NCBI GenBank assembly: GCA_937921825.1
Contig: CAKZVK010000030.1
Span: forward strand, 1 to 56,280
Source: an uncultured Saprospiraceae bacterium
Lineage (GTDB): Bacteria; Bacteroidota; Bacteroidia; Chitinophagales; Saprospiraceae
Direction of reading: 5' to 3'
Length of the DNA stretch: 56,280 nt
How positions within the stretch are numbered: position 1 is the first letter of the stretch; each line of letters opens with the position of its first letter. The notes under the pieces were generated by a model. That model was given only the letters and a program-made list of their open reading frames with translations. It did not search any database and was not told the DNA's origin. A program made the translations under genes and the position numbers. This document shows positions 24,220 through 33,661 of the stretch, in pieces.

Positions 24220-26433
24220 ATGGAAACTCAAGAATTAGTAAAAACTACAGAACCCAAAAAAGCTTTAAAACAGTTTTTTGGATTCGACGATTTCAAGTTA
24301 GAACAAGAAGCAATTATTAAGAGCATTCTTGCTGGCAAAGACACCTTTGTCATCATGCCGACAGGTGGTGGAAAATCACTCTGCTACCAGTTACCTGCCT
24401 TGATGCAAGAGGGTACTGCTCTCATCATATCTCCTCTTATTGCCCTGATGAAAAACCAGGTCGATTCTATAAGAGGCTTTAGCAAAGATAATAGTGTCGC
24501 TCACTTCCTAAATTCCTCTCTGAATAAAACTCAGATGAAGGAAGTAAAAGCAGACATCGTAGCTGGGAAAACCAAAATGGTTTTTATCGCCCCGGAAACT
24601 CTGACCAAGGAAGAAAATATTATCTTCTTTAAGAATGCTAATGTGTCCTTCATTGCAGTAGATGAAGCCCATTGTATCTCTGAGTGGGGTCATGACTTCA
24701 GACCTGAGTATAGAAATATCAGAAAGATGGTCAAAGGCATCTCTGAAGACATCCCAGTAGTCGCACTAACCGCTACAGCTACACCTAAGGTGAGAACAGA
24801 CATCATCAAGAATCTAGAAATGAGAGAAGTGAATTCTTTCGTCTCTTCATTCAATAGAGATAACCTCTACTATGAAGTCCGTCCAAAAATCAATAAGGAC
24901 CAAACTCAGAAAGAGATCGTCCAGTTTATAAAAAAACAAAATGGCGCCTCTGGTATCATCTATGTACAATCCAGAAAATCCACTGAAGAAATAGCACAAG
25001 TCCTACAACTGAATGGTATTAACGCTATGCCCTACCATGCAGGTCTAGATTCTAAGACTAGAAATAAGGTTCAGGATGATTTTCTAATGGAAGATCTGGA
25101 TGTCATCGTCGCTACCATCGCTTTTGGTATGGGTATAGATAAGCCGGACGTGAGATTCGTCGTACACTACGATATTCCAAAGAGTATAGAAAACTACTAT
25201 CAGGAAACCGGTAGAGGTGGAAGAGATGGACTGCCAGGTCACTGCCTAGCTTTCTATTCTTATAAAGACATTCTTAAGCTAGAAAAATTTCTTAGAGATA
25301 AAGGTGTGGCAGAAAAAGAACTGGCTGGCCAACTCATGGAAGAAATAATCGCTTACTCAGAGACCAGCTCTTGCAGAAGAAAATTCTTACTCCATTATTT
25401 TGGTGAAGAATATAATGACGAAAGATGTGATAAGAACTGCGACAACTGCAGACATCCAAAAGAAAAGAAAGATGTTACTAAAGAAATGCAACAGGCACTG
25501 CAGGTTGTAGAACTACTGAAAGAAAACTATGGGGTAAAACTCTTAGTAGACTTTATGATCGGTAGAAGTTCTAAAGAAATAAAAACCGTCAACTTCCAGA
25601 ACAAACCTGAGTTTGGTCAAGGCAAAGAAGGTGGAGAATTATTCTGGCATTCTATTCTTAGACAAGCTATTCTTAATAACCTCGTCTATAAAGAAATAGA
25701 GCAGTATGGCTTACTGAAGCTGACAGACAAGGGTAAGGATTTCCTAGCAAAACCTTGGAAAGCTGAGATCCCGATGAATCGTGACTTCAGTACAGCAGAG
25801 GGAGATGCAATAATGACAGGTGCTTCTGGAGGTGCCGCACTAGATGGTACTTTGCTTACTATGCTTAAAGATCTTAGAAAAGCAGAGGGCAAGAGACTCA
25901 GCTTACAGCCTTGGATAATCTTCTCAGAAGTATCGCTCCAAGATATGGCTACTTACTACCCCATCAGTAAAGATGACATTCTCAAAATAAGTGGTGTCAG
26001 TCAAGGAAAGGCTAGCAAGTTTGGAAAGCCATTCTTAGAAATGATTAAAGACTATGTAGAAGAGAATGAAATAGAGAGAGCAGAAGACATCGTCATCAAG
26101 CAAGTCGCTAACAAATCAAAATCTAAAGTTACTGTCATACAAGGGATAGATAGAAAGCTCCCTCTAGAGGATATAGCTGCTAGTCTGTCTATGGATCTGA
26201 ATCAGCTACTGGCTGAGATGAATATCATAGTAACTTCAGGTACCAAATTAGATATCTCCTATTACCTCAATGAAAATCTCGAGGAAGAAGTGATAGAAGA
26301 TATCTATGACTACTTTTCTGAAGCGGAATCTGATTCTGCAGAGGAGGCTCTAAAGGAACTCGCAGAAGATGATATCACCCTAGAAGAAATTCTTATGGTA
26401 AGAATAAAATTCATGTCAGAAATGGCAAACTAA
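24220..26433 (+). CDS. recQ: ATP-dependent DNA helicase RecQ
   Basis: 737 residues. Walker A PTGGGKSLCYQLP and the DEAH box in AVDEAHCISEWGHDFRPEY lie in the first RecA-like domain. Motif VI is in YQETGRGGRDG, and the zinc-binding domain follows with Cys residues in SSCRRKFLLHYF and CDKNCDNCRH. A winged-helix region and an HRDC domain (about 545-620) follow. The protein unwinds DNA 3'-5' in recombination and restart of stalled forks. It is about 120 residues longer than E. coli RecQ because of an acidic C-terminal extension after the HRDC domain, as in other Bacteroidota. aroQ begins 12 bases after its stop. Confidence 0.96.
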   Translation: METQELVKTTEPKKALKQFFGFDDFKLEQEAIIKSILAGKDTFVIMPTGGGKSLCYQLPALMQEGTALIISPLIALMKNQVDSIRGFSKDNSVAHFLNSSLNKTQMKEVKADIVAGKTKMVFIAPETLTKEENIIFFKNANVSFIAVDEAHCISEWGHDFRPEYRNIRKMVKGISEDIPVVALTATATPKVRTDIIKNLEMREVNSFVSSFNRDNLYYEVRPKINKDQTQKEIVQFIKKQNGASGIIYVQSRKSTEEIAQVLQLNGINAMPYHAGLDSKTRNKVQDDFLMEDLDVIVATIAFGMGIDKPDVRFVVHYDIPKSIENYYQETGRGGRDGLPGHCLAFYSYKDILKLEKFLRDKGVAEKELAGQLMEEIIAYSETSSCRRKFLLHYFGEEYNDERCDKNCDNCRHPKEKKDVTKEMQQALQVVELLKENYGVKLLVDFMIGRSSKEIKTVNFQNKPEFGQGKEGGELFWHSILRQAILNNLVYKEIEQYGLLKLTDKGKDFLAKPWKAEIPMNRDFSTAEGDAIMTGASGGAALDGTLLTMLKDLRKAEGKRLSLQPWIIFSEVSLQDMATYYPISKDDILKISGVSQGKASKFGKPFLEMIKDYVEENEIERAEDIVIKQVANKSKSKVTVIQGIDRKLPLEDIAASLSMDLNQLLAEMNIIVTSGTKLDISYYLNENLEEEVIEDIYDYFSEAESDSAEEALKELAEDDITLEEILMVRIKFMSEMAN

Positions 26434-26445
26434 GCCTACTCGGTA

Positions 26446-26865
26446 ATGGACATTCTTATTCTTAATGGGCCCAACCTCAATCTACTAGGGACCAGACAAC
26501 CTGAAATCTATGGGTCTGAAACTATGGATGAGGTCATTGGTGGACTCAGAGAAAAGTTTCCCTCCCATAATATTCATCACTTTCAGTCTAATCATGAAGG
26601 GGCTCTTATAGATAAGCTGCATGAATGTGGCTTTTCCTATCAAGGCATCATACTTAACGCTGGCGGATATACTCATACGTCTATCGCTCTAGGAGATGCC
26701 GTCGCTTCTATCACTACACCAGTAATAGAAGTACATATCTCAGACATCTCTAATAGGGAAGAGTATAGAAAGCATTCCTACATCAAGCCGAATGCCGCAC
26801 ATCAGATAATAGGTCAGGGCACTGCAGGCTATACTATGGCCGTACAATGGTTCTTAGAAAACTAA
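26446..26865 (+). CDS. aroQ: type II 3-dehydroquinate dehydratase
   Basis: 139 residues, standard for the type II family. The start carries LNGPNLNLLGTRQPEIYG with the catalytic tyrosine, then NAGGYTHTSIALGDA and VIEVHISDISNREEYRKHS with the active-site histidine and arginine. It converts 3-dehydroquinate to 3-dehydroshikimate in the shikimate pathway, the third step to aromatic amino acids. It sits behind recQ and may share its transcript; no other shikimate genes are in the window. Confidence 0.96.
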   Translation: MDILILNGPNLNLLGTRQPEIYGSETMDEVIGGLREKFPSHNIHHFQSNHEGALIDKLHECGFSYQGIILNAGGYTHTSIALGDAVASITTPVIEVHISDISNREEYRKHSYIKPNAAHQIIGQGTAGYTMAVQWFLEN

Positions 26866-26886
26866 GGACGTATTCCTATACACGTT

Positions 26887-27414
26887 TTAGGGAGTAATAA
26901 TTTTAGGGGCTGGAAATCTTATGTCCATTATTCGTAGTCGGTATAGTTTTTCCATAGGATACTTTTTTCTACCGAAGAGTTTGCGCATTACCCACCCTAC
27001 ACCTATCGCCACAGCACCGATGATTACCTCTCTGATACTCATTTTATATCCAGAATCCACTAGAGAGGCATATGCACCAAAGACCATCCAACCTCCGGCA
27101 AACTTAGAGAGCATATGTCCGAAGATAAGAGCGGAACCATTGGTACGTTTGAGAGCATATATTTCTTCTGGTGTGATATAACCGGTCTCTAGTACGATCA
27201 GGTTATCCTCTGGTATGATGTTCATAATCCTTTCCTTTCTCCACGCCTCTGGATACTCCTTTGTAGTAAATTGGATTTTCTGTCCTGGATAATATTTGAT
27301 GACTTTGGTAGAGTTGAGTTCTTCCAGTTGAAGGTAGATAGGATATTGTGCTCGCAGTAAAGTACTGGAACACAATAAGAATAATAATAACCCTATACTA
27401 AGAAGGAATCGCAT
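26887..27414 (-). CDS. hypothetical exported protein downstream of rnpA
   Basis: 175 residues with a signal peptide ending at about LLRAQ. A beta-rich middle (STKVIKYYPGQKIQFTTKEY) precedes a hydrophobic helix near residues 125-142 (REVIIGAVAIGVGWVM) and a basic tail containing RKLFGRKKYPMEKLYRLRI. I do not recognise the family. The first codons overlap the rnpA coding region by 17 bases, so it is the third gene of the rpmH-rnpA transcript, in the place that yidD and yidC occupy in many bacteria. Its position there may point to membrane or ribosome-linked function, but that is only inference. Confidence 0.7.
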   Translation of the reverse strand: MRFLLSIGLLLFLLCSSTLLRAQYPIYLQLEELNSTKVIKYYPGQKIQFTTKEYPEAWRKERIMNIIPEDNLIVLETGYITPEEIYALKRTNGSALIFGHMLSKFAGGWMVFGAYASLVDSGYKMSIREVIIGAVAIGVGWVMRKLFGRKKYPMEKLYRLRIMDIRFPAPKIITP

Positions 27415-27793
27415 CAGTAAGTTTATTGACTAACTTAAGAACTCCTTTTTCGATTTTAGCATATTCGACGGCTTCACTTTCAATATATATTAACATAAGT
27501 GAGAGCCTGTGAGATTGGAGACTAGCAAGCTGCGCTTGCAGATCCGACTTATGTAATCTATAAGCTTCTCGAGTTCTCCTCTTGATGAGGTTTCTTTTTA
27601 CGGCTGACCGCACCTTCTTTTTGGGTACAGTCACGCTGAAAAGTAGAGGCCAGTCAGCATCTACATTGGCTTCATATCTGTATAACAGCTTGAAAGGATA
27701 AGAGAAAGCTGATTGCCCTTCTTGAAAGAGTTTGTCTAAGAGTATTTTGCTCTTGAGACGTTCATGCTTTTTGAGAGATAAACTTGGAGTCAT
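27398..27793 (-). CDS. rnpA: ribonuclease P protein component
   Basis: 131 residues. The conserved basic RNA-binding motif is RSAVKRNLIKRRTREAYRLH, preceded by the KHERLKSK start region typical of RnpA. The protein binds the catalytic RNase P RNA and assists 5' processing of tRNA precursors. The rnpB RNA gene is not in the window. It is 80 bases downstream of rpmH and overlaps the next gene by 17 bases, so rpmH-rnpA linkage is conserved. Confidence 0.93.
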   Translation of the reverse strand: MTPSLSLKKHERLKSKILLDKLFQEGQSAFSYPFKLLYRYEANVDADWPLLFSVTVPKKKVRSAVKRNLIKRRTREAYRLHKSDLQAQLASLQSHRLSLMLIYIESEAVEYAKIEKGVLKLVNKLTDAIPS

Positions 27794-27873
27794 TTCTGTC
27801 CTATGTGACTAGAATTCTGACTCAAGATAACTAAGAAATAAAAGAGAAGTGGTCTACCTAGAATCTTTAGGTA

Positions 27874-28029
27874 TTACTTAGAATACATTTCGTCAGAAAC
27901 GGTAAGCTTAGCTCTACCTTTTGCTCTTCTGCTCGCTAGAACCTTACGACCATTCTTTGATGCCATTCTAGCTCTAAAGCCATGCTTGTTAGCTCTCTTT
28001 CTTTTTGATGGTTGAAATGTACGTTTCAT
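27874..28029 (-). CDS. rpmH: 50S ribosomal protein L34
   Basis: A 51-codon gene read directly from the sequence between rnpA and rho. It starts [19 protein letters not shown] and continues [20 protein letters not shown], the family-defining sequence of L34, and ends with a short Bacteroidota-type tail. L34 is a basic protein of the large subunit that stabilises 23S rRNA. It heads the rpmH-rnpA transcript. ATG is at 28029 and the stop at 27874-27876. No frameshift or missing conserved residue is seen. Confidence 0.95.
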   Translation of the reverse strand: MKRTFQPSKRKRANKHGFRARMASKNGRKVLASRRAKGRAKLTVSDEMYSK

Positions 28030-28188
28030 CGTAAGTCTTATTTAATAAGTTGTAGTTCTTTATTCTAATTTGGGCCTTTAATTTCTAAAGGATTGCAAAT
28101 GTAGGGTATTTTCAGAGATTTGACAATGGTTGTTGAAAAATCTCTTAGAAGAATTATTTTAGTTAATTACCTGATATACAGGCGATTA

Positions 28189-29766
28189 TTATCCATTCAT
28201 GGTTACTAAGAACTCTTCATTTGTCATCGTCCCTACCATATTTTGTCTTAAGAAGGTCATTGCCTCGTCTGGTTTCATGTCTGCAAGGTGCTTTCTCAGC
28301 ATCCTCATTCTGGTGATAATACCATCTTCTAGCAATAAATCTTCTCTTCTTGTACTCGATTTAGTCAGGTCTATAGCAGGATACATTCTCTTATTGGCTA
28401 GCGTTCTATCCAACTGAAGTTCCATATTACCTGTTCCCTTAAATTCTTCAAAGATAACCTCATCCATCTTAGAGCCCGTGTCTGTAAGAGCGGTCGCTAA
28501 TATGGTCAATGATCCACCTCCTTCTATATTTCTCGCTGCACCAAAGAACTTCTTAGGCTTAGTCAAGGCATTAGCTTCTACACCACCTGATAAGACCTTA
28601 CCAGAAGATGGTGCTACTGTATTGTAAGCTCTTGCTAGTCTAGTAATAGAATCCAATAGGATGACTACATCATGACCACTTTCGGTCATTCTCTTAGCCT
28701 TCTCTATTACGATATTAGCCACTCTTACATGGTTATCAGCTGTCTGATCAAAGGTAGAGGCTATCACCTCTCCTCTTACAGAGCGCTTCATATCTGTTAC
28801 TTCCTCCGGTCTTTCGTCTATAAGTAAGACTATGAGGTAGCAATTAGGATGATTCTTTGCGATCCCTTCTGCTATATCCTTCAGTAAGAAAGTCTTACCC
28901 GTTTTCGGTTGTGCTACGATAAGTCCTCTCTGACCTTTTCCTATCGGCGTAAAGAGATCTATCATTCTATTAGAGAGATCCTTTCCTTGAGGATGTGAAG
29001 TCAACTTGAACTTCTCATCTGGGAACAATGGTGTCAGGTATTCGAATGGAATTCTTTCTCTTGTCTTTTCAGGATCTAGGCCATTGATGCTAGATACTTT
29101 CAGTAAGGCAAAGTACTTCTCCCCTTCTTTTGGAGGTCTGATGGCACCTACTACAGTGTCTCCAGTCTTCAGTCCAAATAACTTGATCTGTGAAGGGGAT
29201 ACATAGACATCATCAGGACTCGTCAGATAGTTATAATCTGCTGATCTCAAGAAACCATATCCATCAGACATCATCTCTAGGATACCAGTGCCTTCTATGA
29301 CACCATCCATTTCTACATTGAACTTTTTGACGTTTTCTTTCGGCGCTCTATCTGTCCTCTCTCCATTCTTACTCCTGTGATTCTTTCTGTTGTTATCACG
29401 TGGCTCACGTTGTGGCCTTTCTTCTTTAGCTGGCCTTTCCTTCTTACTATGCTCTTTGGCCTCAGGGGTTTCTTGAGCTTCAGGTTTGGTGTCTTCCTCT
29501 ACTTTTTCGGGAGCGGCTTCAGCCTTTTCCTCTTTTTTTGGTTTTCTAGGAGCTCTTGGCTTGCGTTCTTTAGCTGGCTTTGCTTTTTTCTCTGGTACTT
29601 CTTCAGCTTCTGGGGCATCACCTCCACCTACTACGGCTTGGTGATCTAAGATTTTGTAGATGAGATCTTGCTTGCTTAGTCTTTTGTAACTTTTTAGTTC
29701 TAGCTTTTCTGCTACTTCTTTGAGCTCAGGAACGAGCATTTCATTCAATTGAAGAATATCATACAT
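28189..29766 (-). CDS. rho: transcription termination factor Rho
   Basis: 525 residues. The N-terminal helix bundle (residues 1-45) is followed by a Lys/Glu/Pro-rich low-complexity insert (about 50-145) absent from E. coli Rho (419 aa) but common in Bacteroidota. Then come the cold-shock RNA-binding domain ([20 protein letters not shown]) and the ATPase core with Walker [20 protein letters not shown]. The R-loop contains [13 protein letters not shown]. Rho loads on C-rich nascent RNA and terminates transcription. The charged insert may promote RNA binding or condensate formation, as reported for Bacteroides Rho; not testable here. The gene is transcribed away from serS. Confidence 0.96.
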   Translation of the reverse strand: MYDILQLNEMLVPELKEVAEKLELKSYKRLSKQDLIYKILDHQAVVGGGDAPEAEEVPEKKAKPAKERKPRAPRKPKKEEKAEAAPEKVEEDTKPEAQETPEAKEHSKKERPAKEERPQREPRDNNRKNHRSKNGERTDRAPKENVKKFNVEMDGVIEGTGILEMMSDGYGFLRSADYNYLTSPDDVYVSPSQIKLFGLKTGDTVVGAIRPPKEGEKYFALLKVSSINGLDPEKTRERIPFEYLTPLFPDEKFKLTSHPQGKDLSNRMIDLFTPIGKGQRGLIVAQPKTGKTFLLKDIAEGIAKNHPNCYLIVLLIDERPEEVTDMKRSVRGEVIASTFDQTADNHVRVANIVIEKAKRMTESGHDVVILLDSITRLARAYNTVAPSSGKVLSGGVEANALTKPKKFFGAARNIEGGGSLTILATALTDTGSKMDEVIFEEFKGTGNMELQLDRTLANKRMYPAIDLTKSSTRREDLLLEDGIITRMRMLRKHLADMKPDEAMTFLRQNMVGTMTNEEFLVTMNG

Positions 29767-29999
29767 GGTGGGAAAACGTAATTAGATGAGTATAAATGTA
29801 ATAAATGTGATAAAACGTAATATAGTGGGTAATTCTTGGAAGAAATCACAAGTTGATAAGTGTGAAAAGAGTGATTCCGCTTGCAAATATAGCGAATTCA
29901 CTAAAAAGATGTAGCAAGGACCTATTTATTCTAATAGAAACCCCCTAGAATAGGACAGTATCGGGGAGGAATAGTCTGAATCTGCGCTATTAGTTATCT

Positions 30000-30007
30000 T
30001 ATATTTG
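30000..30007 (+). promoter_or_regulatory. -7 promoter element of serS
   Basis: TATATTTG matches TAnnTTTG exactly and lies 28 bases before the serS start. It implies a leader of about 20 bases. The -33 position shows only CTG at a suitable distance. Confidence 0.55.
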
Positions 30008-30035
30008 CCGATCATCACAGTACACAATTCATGTT

Positions 30036-31316
30036 ATGTTAGAAGTATCAAGGATAAGAGCTCAAAAAGAAGAGATAAAAGCCGCCTTAACCAAAAGAGG
30101 ATGGACTAATGATCGTCTGGAACTACTAGATCGTGCCATAGAAGCAGACGATAAAAGGAAGGCACTACAGACAGAAAATGATGGTTATTTATCCCAGCGT
30201 AATAAGCTTTCTAAGGAAATAGGCAACCTCTTCAAGCAAGGCAAACAAGAGGAAGCAAATGCCGCAAAGGCGCAGGTAGAAGAAATGAAAACAAAGATAG
30301 CTGCCACAGAATCCCAACTTGCAAGCTGCACCACAGATCTAGAAACAGTACTCTTAGATATTCCTAATATTCCACACAGTAGTGTCCCTGCAGGCGTAAC
30401 AGAAGATGATAATGAAGTCGCTAAAGACTGGCCTCAAGATCTTCCCATTCTTGGAGATGAAGCCTTACCCCACTGGGATCTCGCGACTAAGTACAATATC
30501 CTAGATATGAAACTGGGAGTAAAGCTGACTGGTGCTGGTTTTCCAGTATTCAGAGGGAAAGGATCTCGTCTGCAGAGAGCCCTGATCAATTTCTTCCTAG
30601 ATGAGGCCTCCAAGGCGGGCTATGAAGAAATAGTCCCACCTCTACTCGTCAATGCTGATTCCGCAAGAGCTACAGGACAGCTCCCGGACAAGGAAGGCCA
30701 GATGTATTATGTAGAGAAAGATGATCTCTATCTAATCCCTACTGCGGAAGTCCCTGTCACCAATATATACCGAGGAAATATCGTCAAAGAACAAGACTTT
30801 CCTATAAAACTGACAGGTTATACCCAATGTTTTCGTAGAGAAGCGGGCTCTTATGGTGCAGATGTCAAAGGACTAAATAGGGTCCACCAATTCGATAAAG
30901 TGGAAATCGTCCAGTTTCAGCATCCAGATAAGTCTTATGAGACGCTAGATCAGATGGTCAAGCATGTAGAAGGATTATTACAAAAATTGGAACTGCCTTA
31001 CCGTATTTTACGTTTATGTGGTGGTGATCTTAGTTTTGCCTCTGCCTTGACTTACGACCTAGAGGTGTATTCTGCCGCTCAGAAAAGATGGCTAGAAGTA
31101 AGCTCAGTCTCTAATTTTGAAACTTTTCAAAGCAATAGACTGAAGCTACGTTTTACTGATTCTGATGGCAAGAAGAGACTAGCACATACCTTAAATGGTA
31201 GTGCCTTAGCGCTGGCAAGAATTATTGCAGCACTGCTAGAAAACAATCAGACTAAAGATGGCATTGTAATTCCTGAAGCGCTTAGAAGCTATACAGGTTT
31301 TGATATAATTGACTAA
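30036..31316 (+). CDS. serS: seryl-tRNA synthetase
   Basis: 426 residues. The N-terminal long antiparallel coiled coil (about 1-105) recognises the long variable arm of tRNA-Ser. The class II catalytic core shows motif 2 in TQCFRREAGSYGADVKG and motif 3 near the end in NGSALALARIIAALLE. The enzyme charges tRNA-Ser and tRNA-Sec with serine. A T at the ATP site and the FETFQSNRL segment are as in the bacterial type. Length is standard. Confidence 0.97.
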   Translation: MLEVSRIRAQKEEIKAALTKRGWTNDRLELLDRAIEADDKRKALQTENDGYLSQRNKLSKEIGNLFKQGKQEEANAAKAQVEEMKTKIAATESQLASCTTDLETVLLDIPNIPHSSVPAGVTEDDNEVAKDWPQDLPILGDEALPHWDLATKYNILDMKLGVKLTGAGFPVFRGKGSRLQRALINFFLDEASKAGYEEIVPPLLVNADSARATGQLPDKEGQMYYVEKDDLYLIPTAEVPVTNIYRGNIVKEQDFPIKLTGYTQCFRREAGSYGADVKGLNRVHQFDKVEIVQFQHPDKSYETLDQMVKHVEGLLQKLELPYRILRLCGGDLSFASALTYDLEVYSAAQKRWLEVSSVSNFETFQSNRLKLRFTDSDGKKRLAHTLNGSALALARIIAALLENNQTKDGIVIPEALRSYTGFDIID

Positions 31317-31355
31317 CTATAATCTTTTAAAAACATAATTTAAAAACTAAAAACT

Positions 31356-32045
31356 ATGATGGGTTACATGATTATCATGGGAGTATTTACCGTAGCAGGT
31401 ATGATACTGAGTGGTAAATTAAAATCAGTATTTAACAAATACAGCCAGTATGGTACTGCCAGCGGTATGACTGGCAAGGAAGTGGCAGAAGCGATGCTTT
31501 CTCATTATGGCATTACTGACGTAAAAGTCGTACCTGGCAAAGGATCTCTTACAGATCACTACAATCCTCAGACGAAGACAATAGCACTGAGTGAGCCCGT
31601 ATATAATGCAAGAAGTATCTCAGCAGCAGCAGTAGCGGCACACGAATGTGGTCATGCTGTACAGCATGCGACGGCTTACCCTGCCCTGACTATGCGATCG
31701 TCATTAGTCCCTGTGGTTAACTTCTCTGCTAAAGCGCAGCAGTTCGTAATGATGGGTATGTTTATGGGTATAGGAGCAGGAATGGTAAGCCCACAATTGA
31801 TGCTCGGTATCCTAGCAGCTACTTTTGGAGTGACGGCCCTCTTTAGCCTCATAACACTACCAGTAGAGTTTGATGCCTCCAAGAGAGCACTAGCATGGCT
31901 AGATGAGTCAGGTGTAACACATGGTGCAGAATATGACGGTGCCAAAGATGCTTTATGGTGGGCTGCGATGACTTATGTCTCACAAGCACTTATGGCACTA
32001 GCAATGTTCCTGTTTTTTGCATTGAGGTTCATCGGTAACGACTAA
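31356..32045 (+). CDS. YugP-family membrane zinc metallopeptidase, copy 1
   Basis: 229 residues. An N-terminal helix is followed by a short catalytic domain with zinc motif HECGH at residues 96-100 (AAHECGHAVQHA), then two to three hydrophobic helices. LTDHYNPQTKTIALSEPVY precedes the zinc helix as in the YugP/Zn_peptidase_2 family, whose substrates are poorly known. TLPVEFDASKRALAWLDE is a family block with a likely third metal ligand. The gene is followed after 18 bases by a second copy with the same motif positions. It is probably an integral inner-membrane protease acting at or in the envelope. Possible start at ATG 31359. Confidence 0.9.
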   Translation: MMGYMIIMGVFTVAGMILSGKLKSVFNKYSQYGTASGMTGKEVAEAMLSHYGITDVKVVPGKGSLTDHYNPQTKTIALSEPVYNARSISAAAVAAHECGHAVQHATAYPALTMRSSLVPVVNFSAKAQQFVMMGMFMGIGAGMVSPQLMLGILAATFGVTALFSLITLPVEFDASKRALAWLDESGVTHGAEYDGAKDALWWAAMTYVSQALMALAMFLFFALRFIGND

Positions 32046-32063
32046 GATTAAGACTAGAATAAA

Positions 32064-32774
32064 ATGATAGGCTACCTTGCTATCGTAGGAATATCTACCG
32101 TCATCGGAATGGTAATCAGCGGTAAACTGAAAACTACCTTCAGGAAATACGGGAATATTCCTATGAGCAATGGCCTGACAGGCGCTCAGGTGGCGCAGCT
32201 AATGCTAGACCACCATAATATCCGCGATGTCAAAATCGTCCCCAGAAAAGGCACTCTTACAGATCACTATAATCCGCTGACGAAGACTATTGCCCTAAGC
32301 GAACCCGTCTATAACAGCATCAGCATCTCCGCAGGAGCAGTTGCAGCACATGAATGTGGCCATGCCATCCAGCATGCTCGTAAGTATCATGCCATGCATC
32401 TGAGATCAGTGATGGTCCCTTTTGTACAATTTTCCAGTAGAATCCAGCAGTTTCTGTTTTTTGGAATCATAATGGGTATAGGCACAGAAATACTGAATAG
32501 CACTGTAGGGCTAGGAGTCCTATCCGCTACCTTTGGGATGACTGCCTTATTTGCGCTGATAACCCTACCAGTAGAGTTCGATGCGTCCAAGAGAGCATTA
32601 GTATGGCTAGATGAGACTGATGTCCTAAAAGATGGTGTAGAATACGATGGTGCGAAAGAAGGTCTGAAGTGGGCCGCTATGACCTATGTCGGTCAGGCTC
32701 TGAGCGCATTGGTTATTTTCTTATATTTCGGCTGGAATCTGTTAACAAAATCAAGCAATAAACAGTTAGCCTAA
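32064..32774 (+). CDS. YugP-family membrane zinc metallopeptidase, copy 2
   Basis: 236 residues and clearly a paralogue of the preceding gene: HECGH is again at 96-100, and LTDHYNPLTKTIALSEPVY and TLPVEFDASKRAL are nearly identical. The copies differ in the surface residues and the second has a longer, basic C-terminus (LLTKSSNKQLA). Adjacent placement and colinear alignment without gaps in the N-terminal 100 residues show tandem duplication. Both retain the zinc site, so both are likely active; hetero-oligomerisation or different substrates is possible. Confidence 0.88.
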   Translation: MIGYLAIVGISTVIGMVISGKLKTTFRKYGNIPMSNGLTGAQVAQLMLDHHNIRDVKIVPRKGTLTDHYNPLTKTIALSEPVYNSISISAGAVAAHECGHAIQHARKYHAMHLRSVMVPFVQFSSRIQQFLFFGIIMGIGTEILNSTVGLGVLSATFGMTALFALITLPVEFDASKRALVWLDETDVLKDGVEYDGAKEGLKWAAMTYVGQALSALVIFLYFGWNLLTKSSNKQLA

Positions 32775-32827
32775 AGAAGCCAGTGATATAACAGCTTCAT
32801 TGATTACTACAATTAAACTAGAATATT

Positions 32828-33391
32828 ATGAGTGAAATGATTGACATGGCCTTTGATGAAGGAAAATCTTCTATGGAAGGAGCCATTACTCACTTGAGGT
32901 CAGAACTCACTAAAGTAAGAACAGGCAAAGCCAACGTAGGGTTAGTGAAAGATATCTTAGTAGAATACTACGGCAACCCGACACCGATGTCGCAGGTTGC
33001 TAACTTATCTACTCCAGACTCTAAGACTATCTCTATCCAAGCCTGGGAGAAAGGAATGCTCCAAAATATAGAGCAAGCAATCTTTGCCGCTAATATCGGT
33101 GTGACACCTATGAATGACGGTGAGTTTATTCGTATATCTATCCCGCCAATGACAGAGGAGCGAAGAAAGGAAATGGTTAAAAAAGCGAAGGCGCTCGGAG
33201 AAGAAGCCAAAGTCAGTCTAAGAAATGAGAGACAAAAGATCATGCAGATCATAAAGTCAGAAGTAAAAGACGGTTTCTCTGAAGACGAAGGAAAGAAAAG
33301 AGAGGCAGGTGTAGAAAGCCTCGTCAAGAAATATTCAGATGACATCAATAAGCTCGTAGAAGCTAAGGAAGTAGATGTAATGAAGGTGTAG
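32828..33391 (+). CDS. frr: ribosome recycling factor
   Basis: 187 residues. The family sequence is clear: LRTGKANVGLVKDILVEYYG-type start (VRTGKANVGLVKDILVEYY), IQAWEKGMLQNIEQAI, and IRISIPPMTEERRKEMVKKA. RRF, with EF-G, splits post-termination ribosomes into subunits. It lies after the two peptidase genes on the same strand with a 53-base gap and is followed by a terminator. frr is usually next to pyrH; pyrH is not present here. Confidence 0.97.
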   Translation: MSEMIDMAFDEGKSSMEGAITHLRSELTKVRTGKANVGLVKDILVEYYGNPTPMSQVANLSTPDSKTISIQAWEKGMLQNIEQAIFAANIGVTPMNDGEFIRISIPPMTEERRKEMVKKAKALGEEAKVSLRNERQKIMQIIKSEVKDGFSEDEGKKREAGVESLVKKYSDDINKLVEAKEVDVMKV

Positions 33392-33414
33392 GCGTTTCTA
33401 CCCTACAAAAATAC

Positions 33415-33450
33415 AAAAGCGAGATCCAGACCTTGGGCCTCGCTTTTTTT
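33415..33450 (+). terminator. rho-independent terminator of frr
   Basis: AAAGCGAG (33416-33423) pairs with CTCGCTTT (33439-33446), followed by a run of T residues. It is 24 bases after the frr stop. Confidence 0.85.
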
Positions 33451-33661
33451 ATAGCCCCTAACTTGCAAGGTGATTATCGGTTTTTCATATTAAACCTTTT
33501 TACACTATGTGCTTCCATCTCATCAGCCCAAGGTAAGTTCTTCAAGATATTTTATAATTGTCATGGCTGGCACTTGTAACCAATAGTTTGTTTTTTCAGT
33601 CCAATCTAACGGTGAAAATCGTTATATTTAGAAGTACTATCAATCAAAACAACTTACGATT

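Noticed and set aside
27874-29766. Chromosome origin near rpmH-rnpA
   Set aside because: No dnaA, dnaN or DnaA-box cluster is seen; rpmH is followed on its other side by rho.
32968-33348. 126-codon minus-strand open frame inside frr
   Set aside because: Shadow of the highly conserved ribosome recycling factor; serine/phenylalanine-rich antisense composition.
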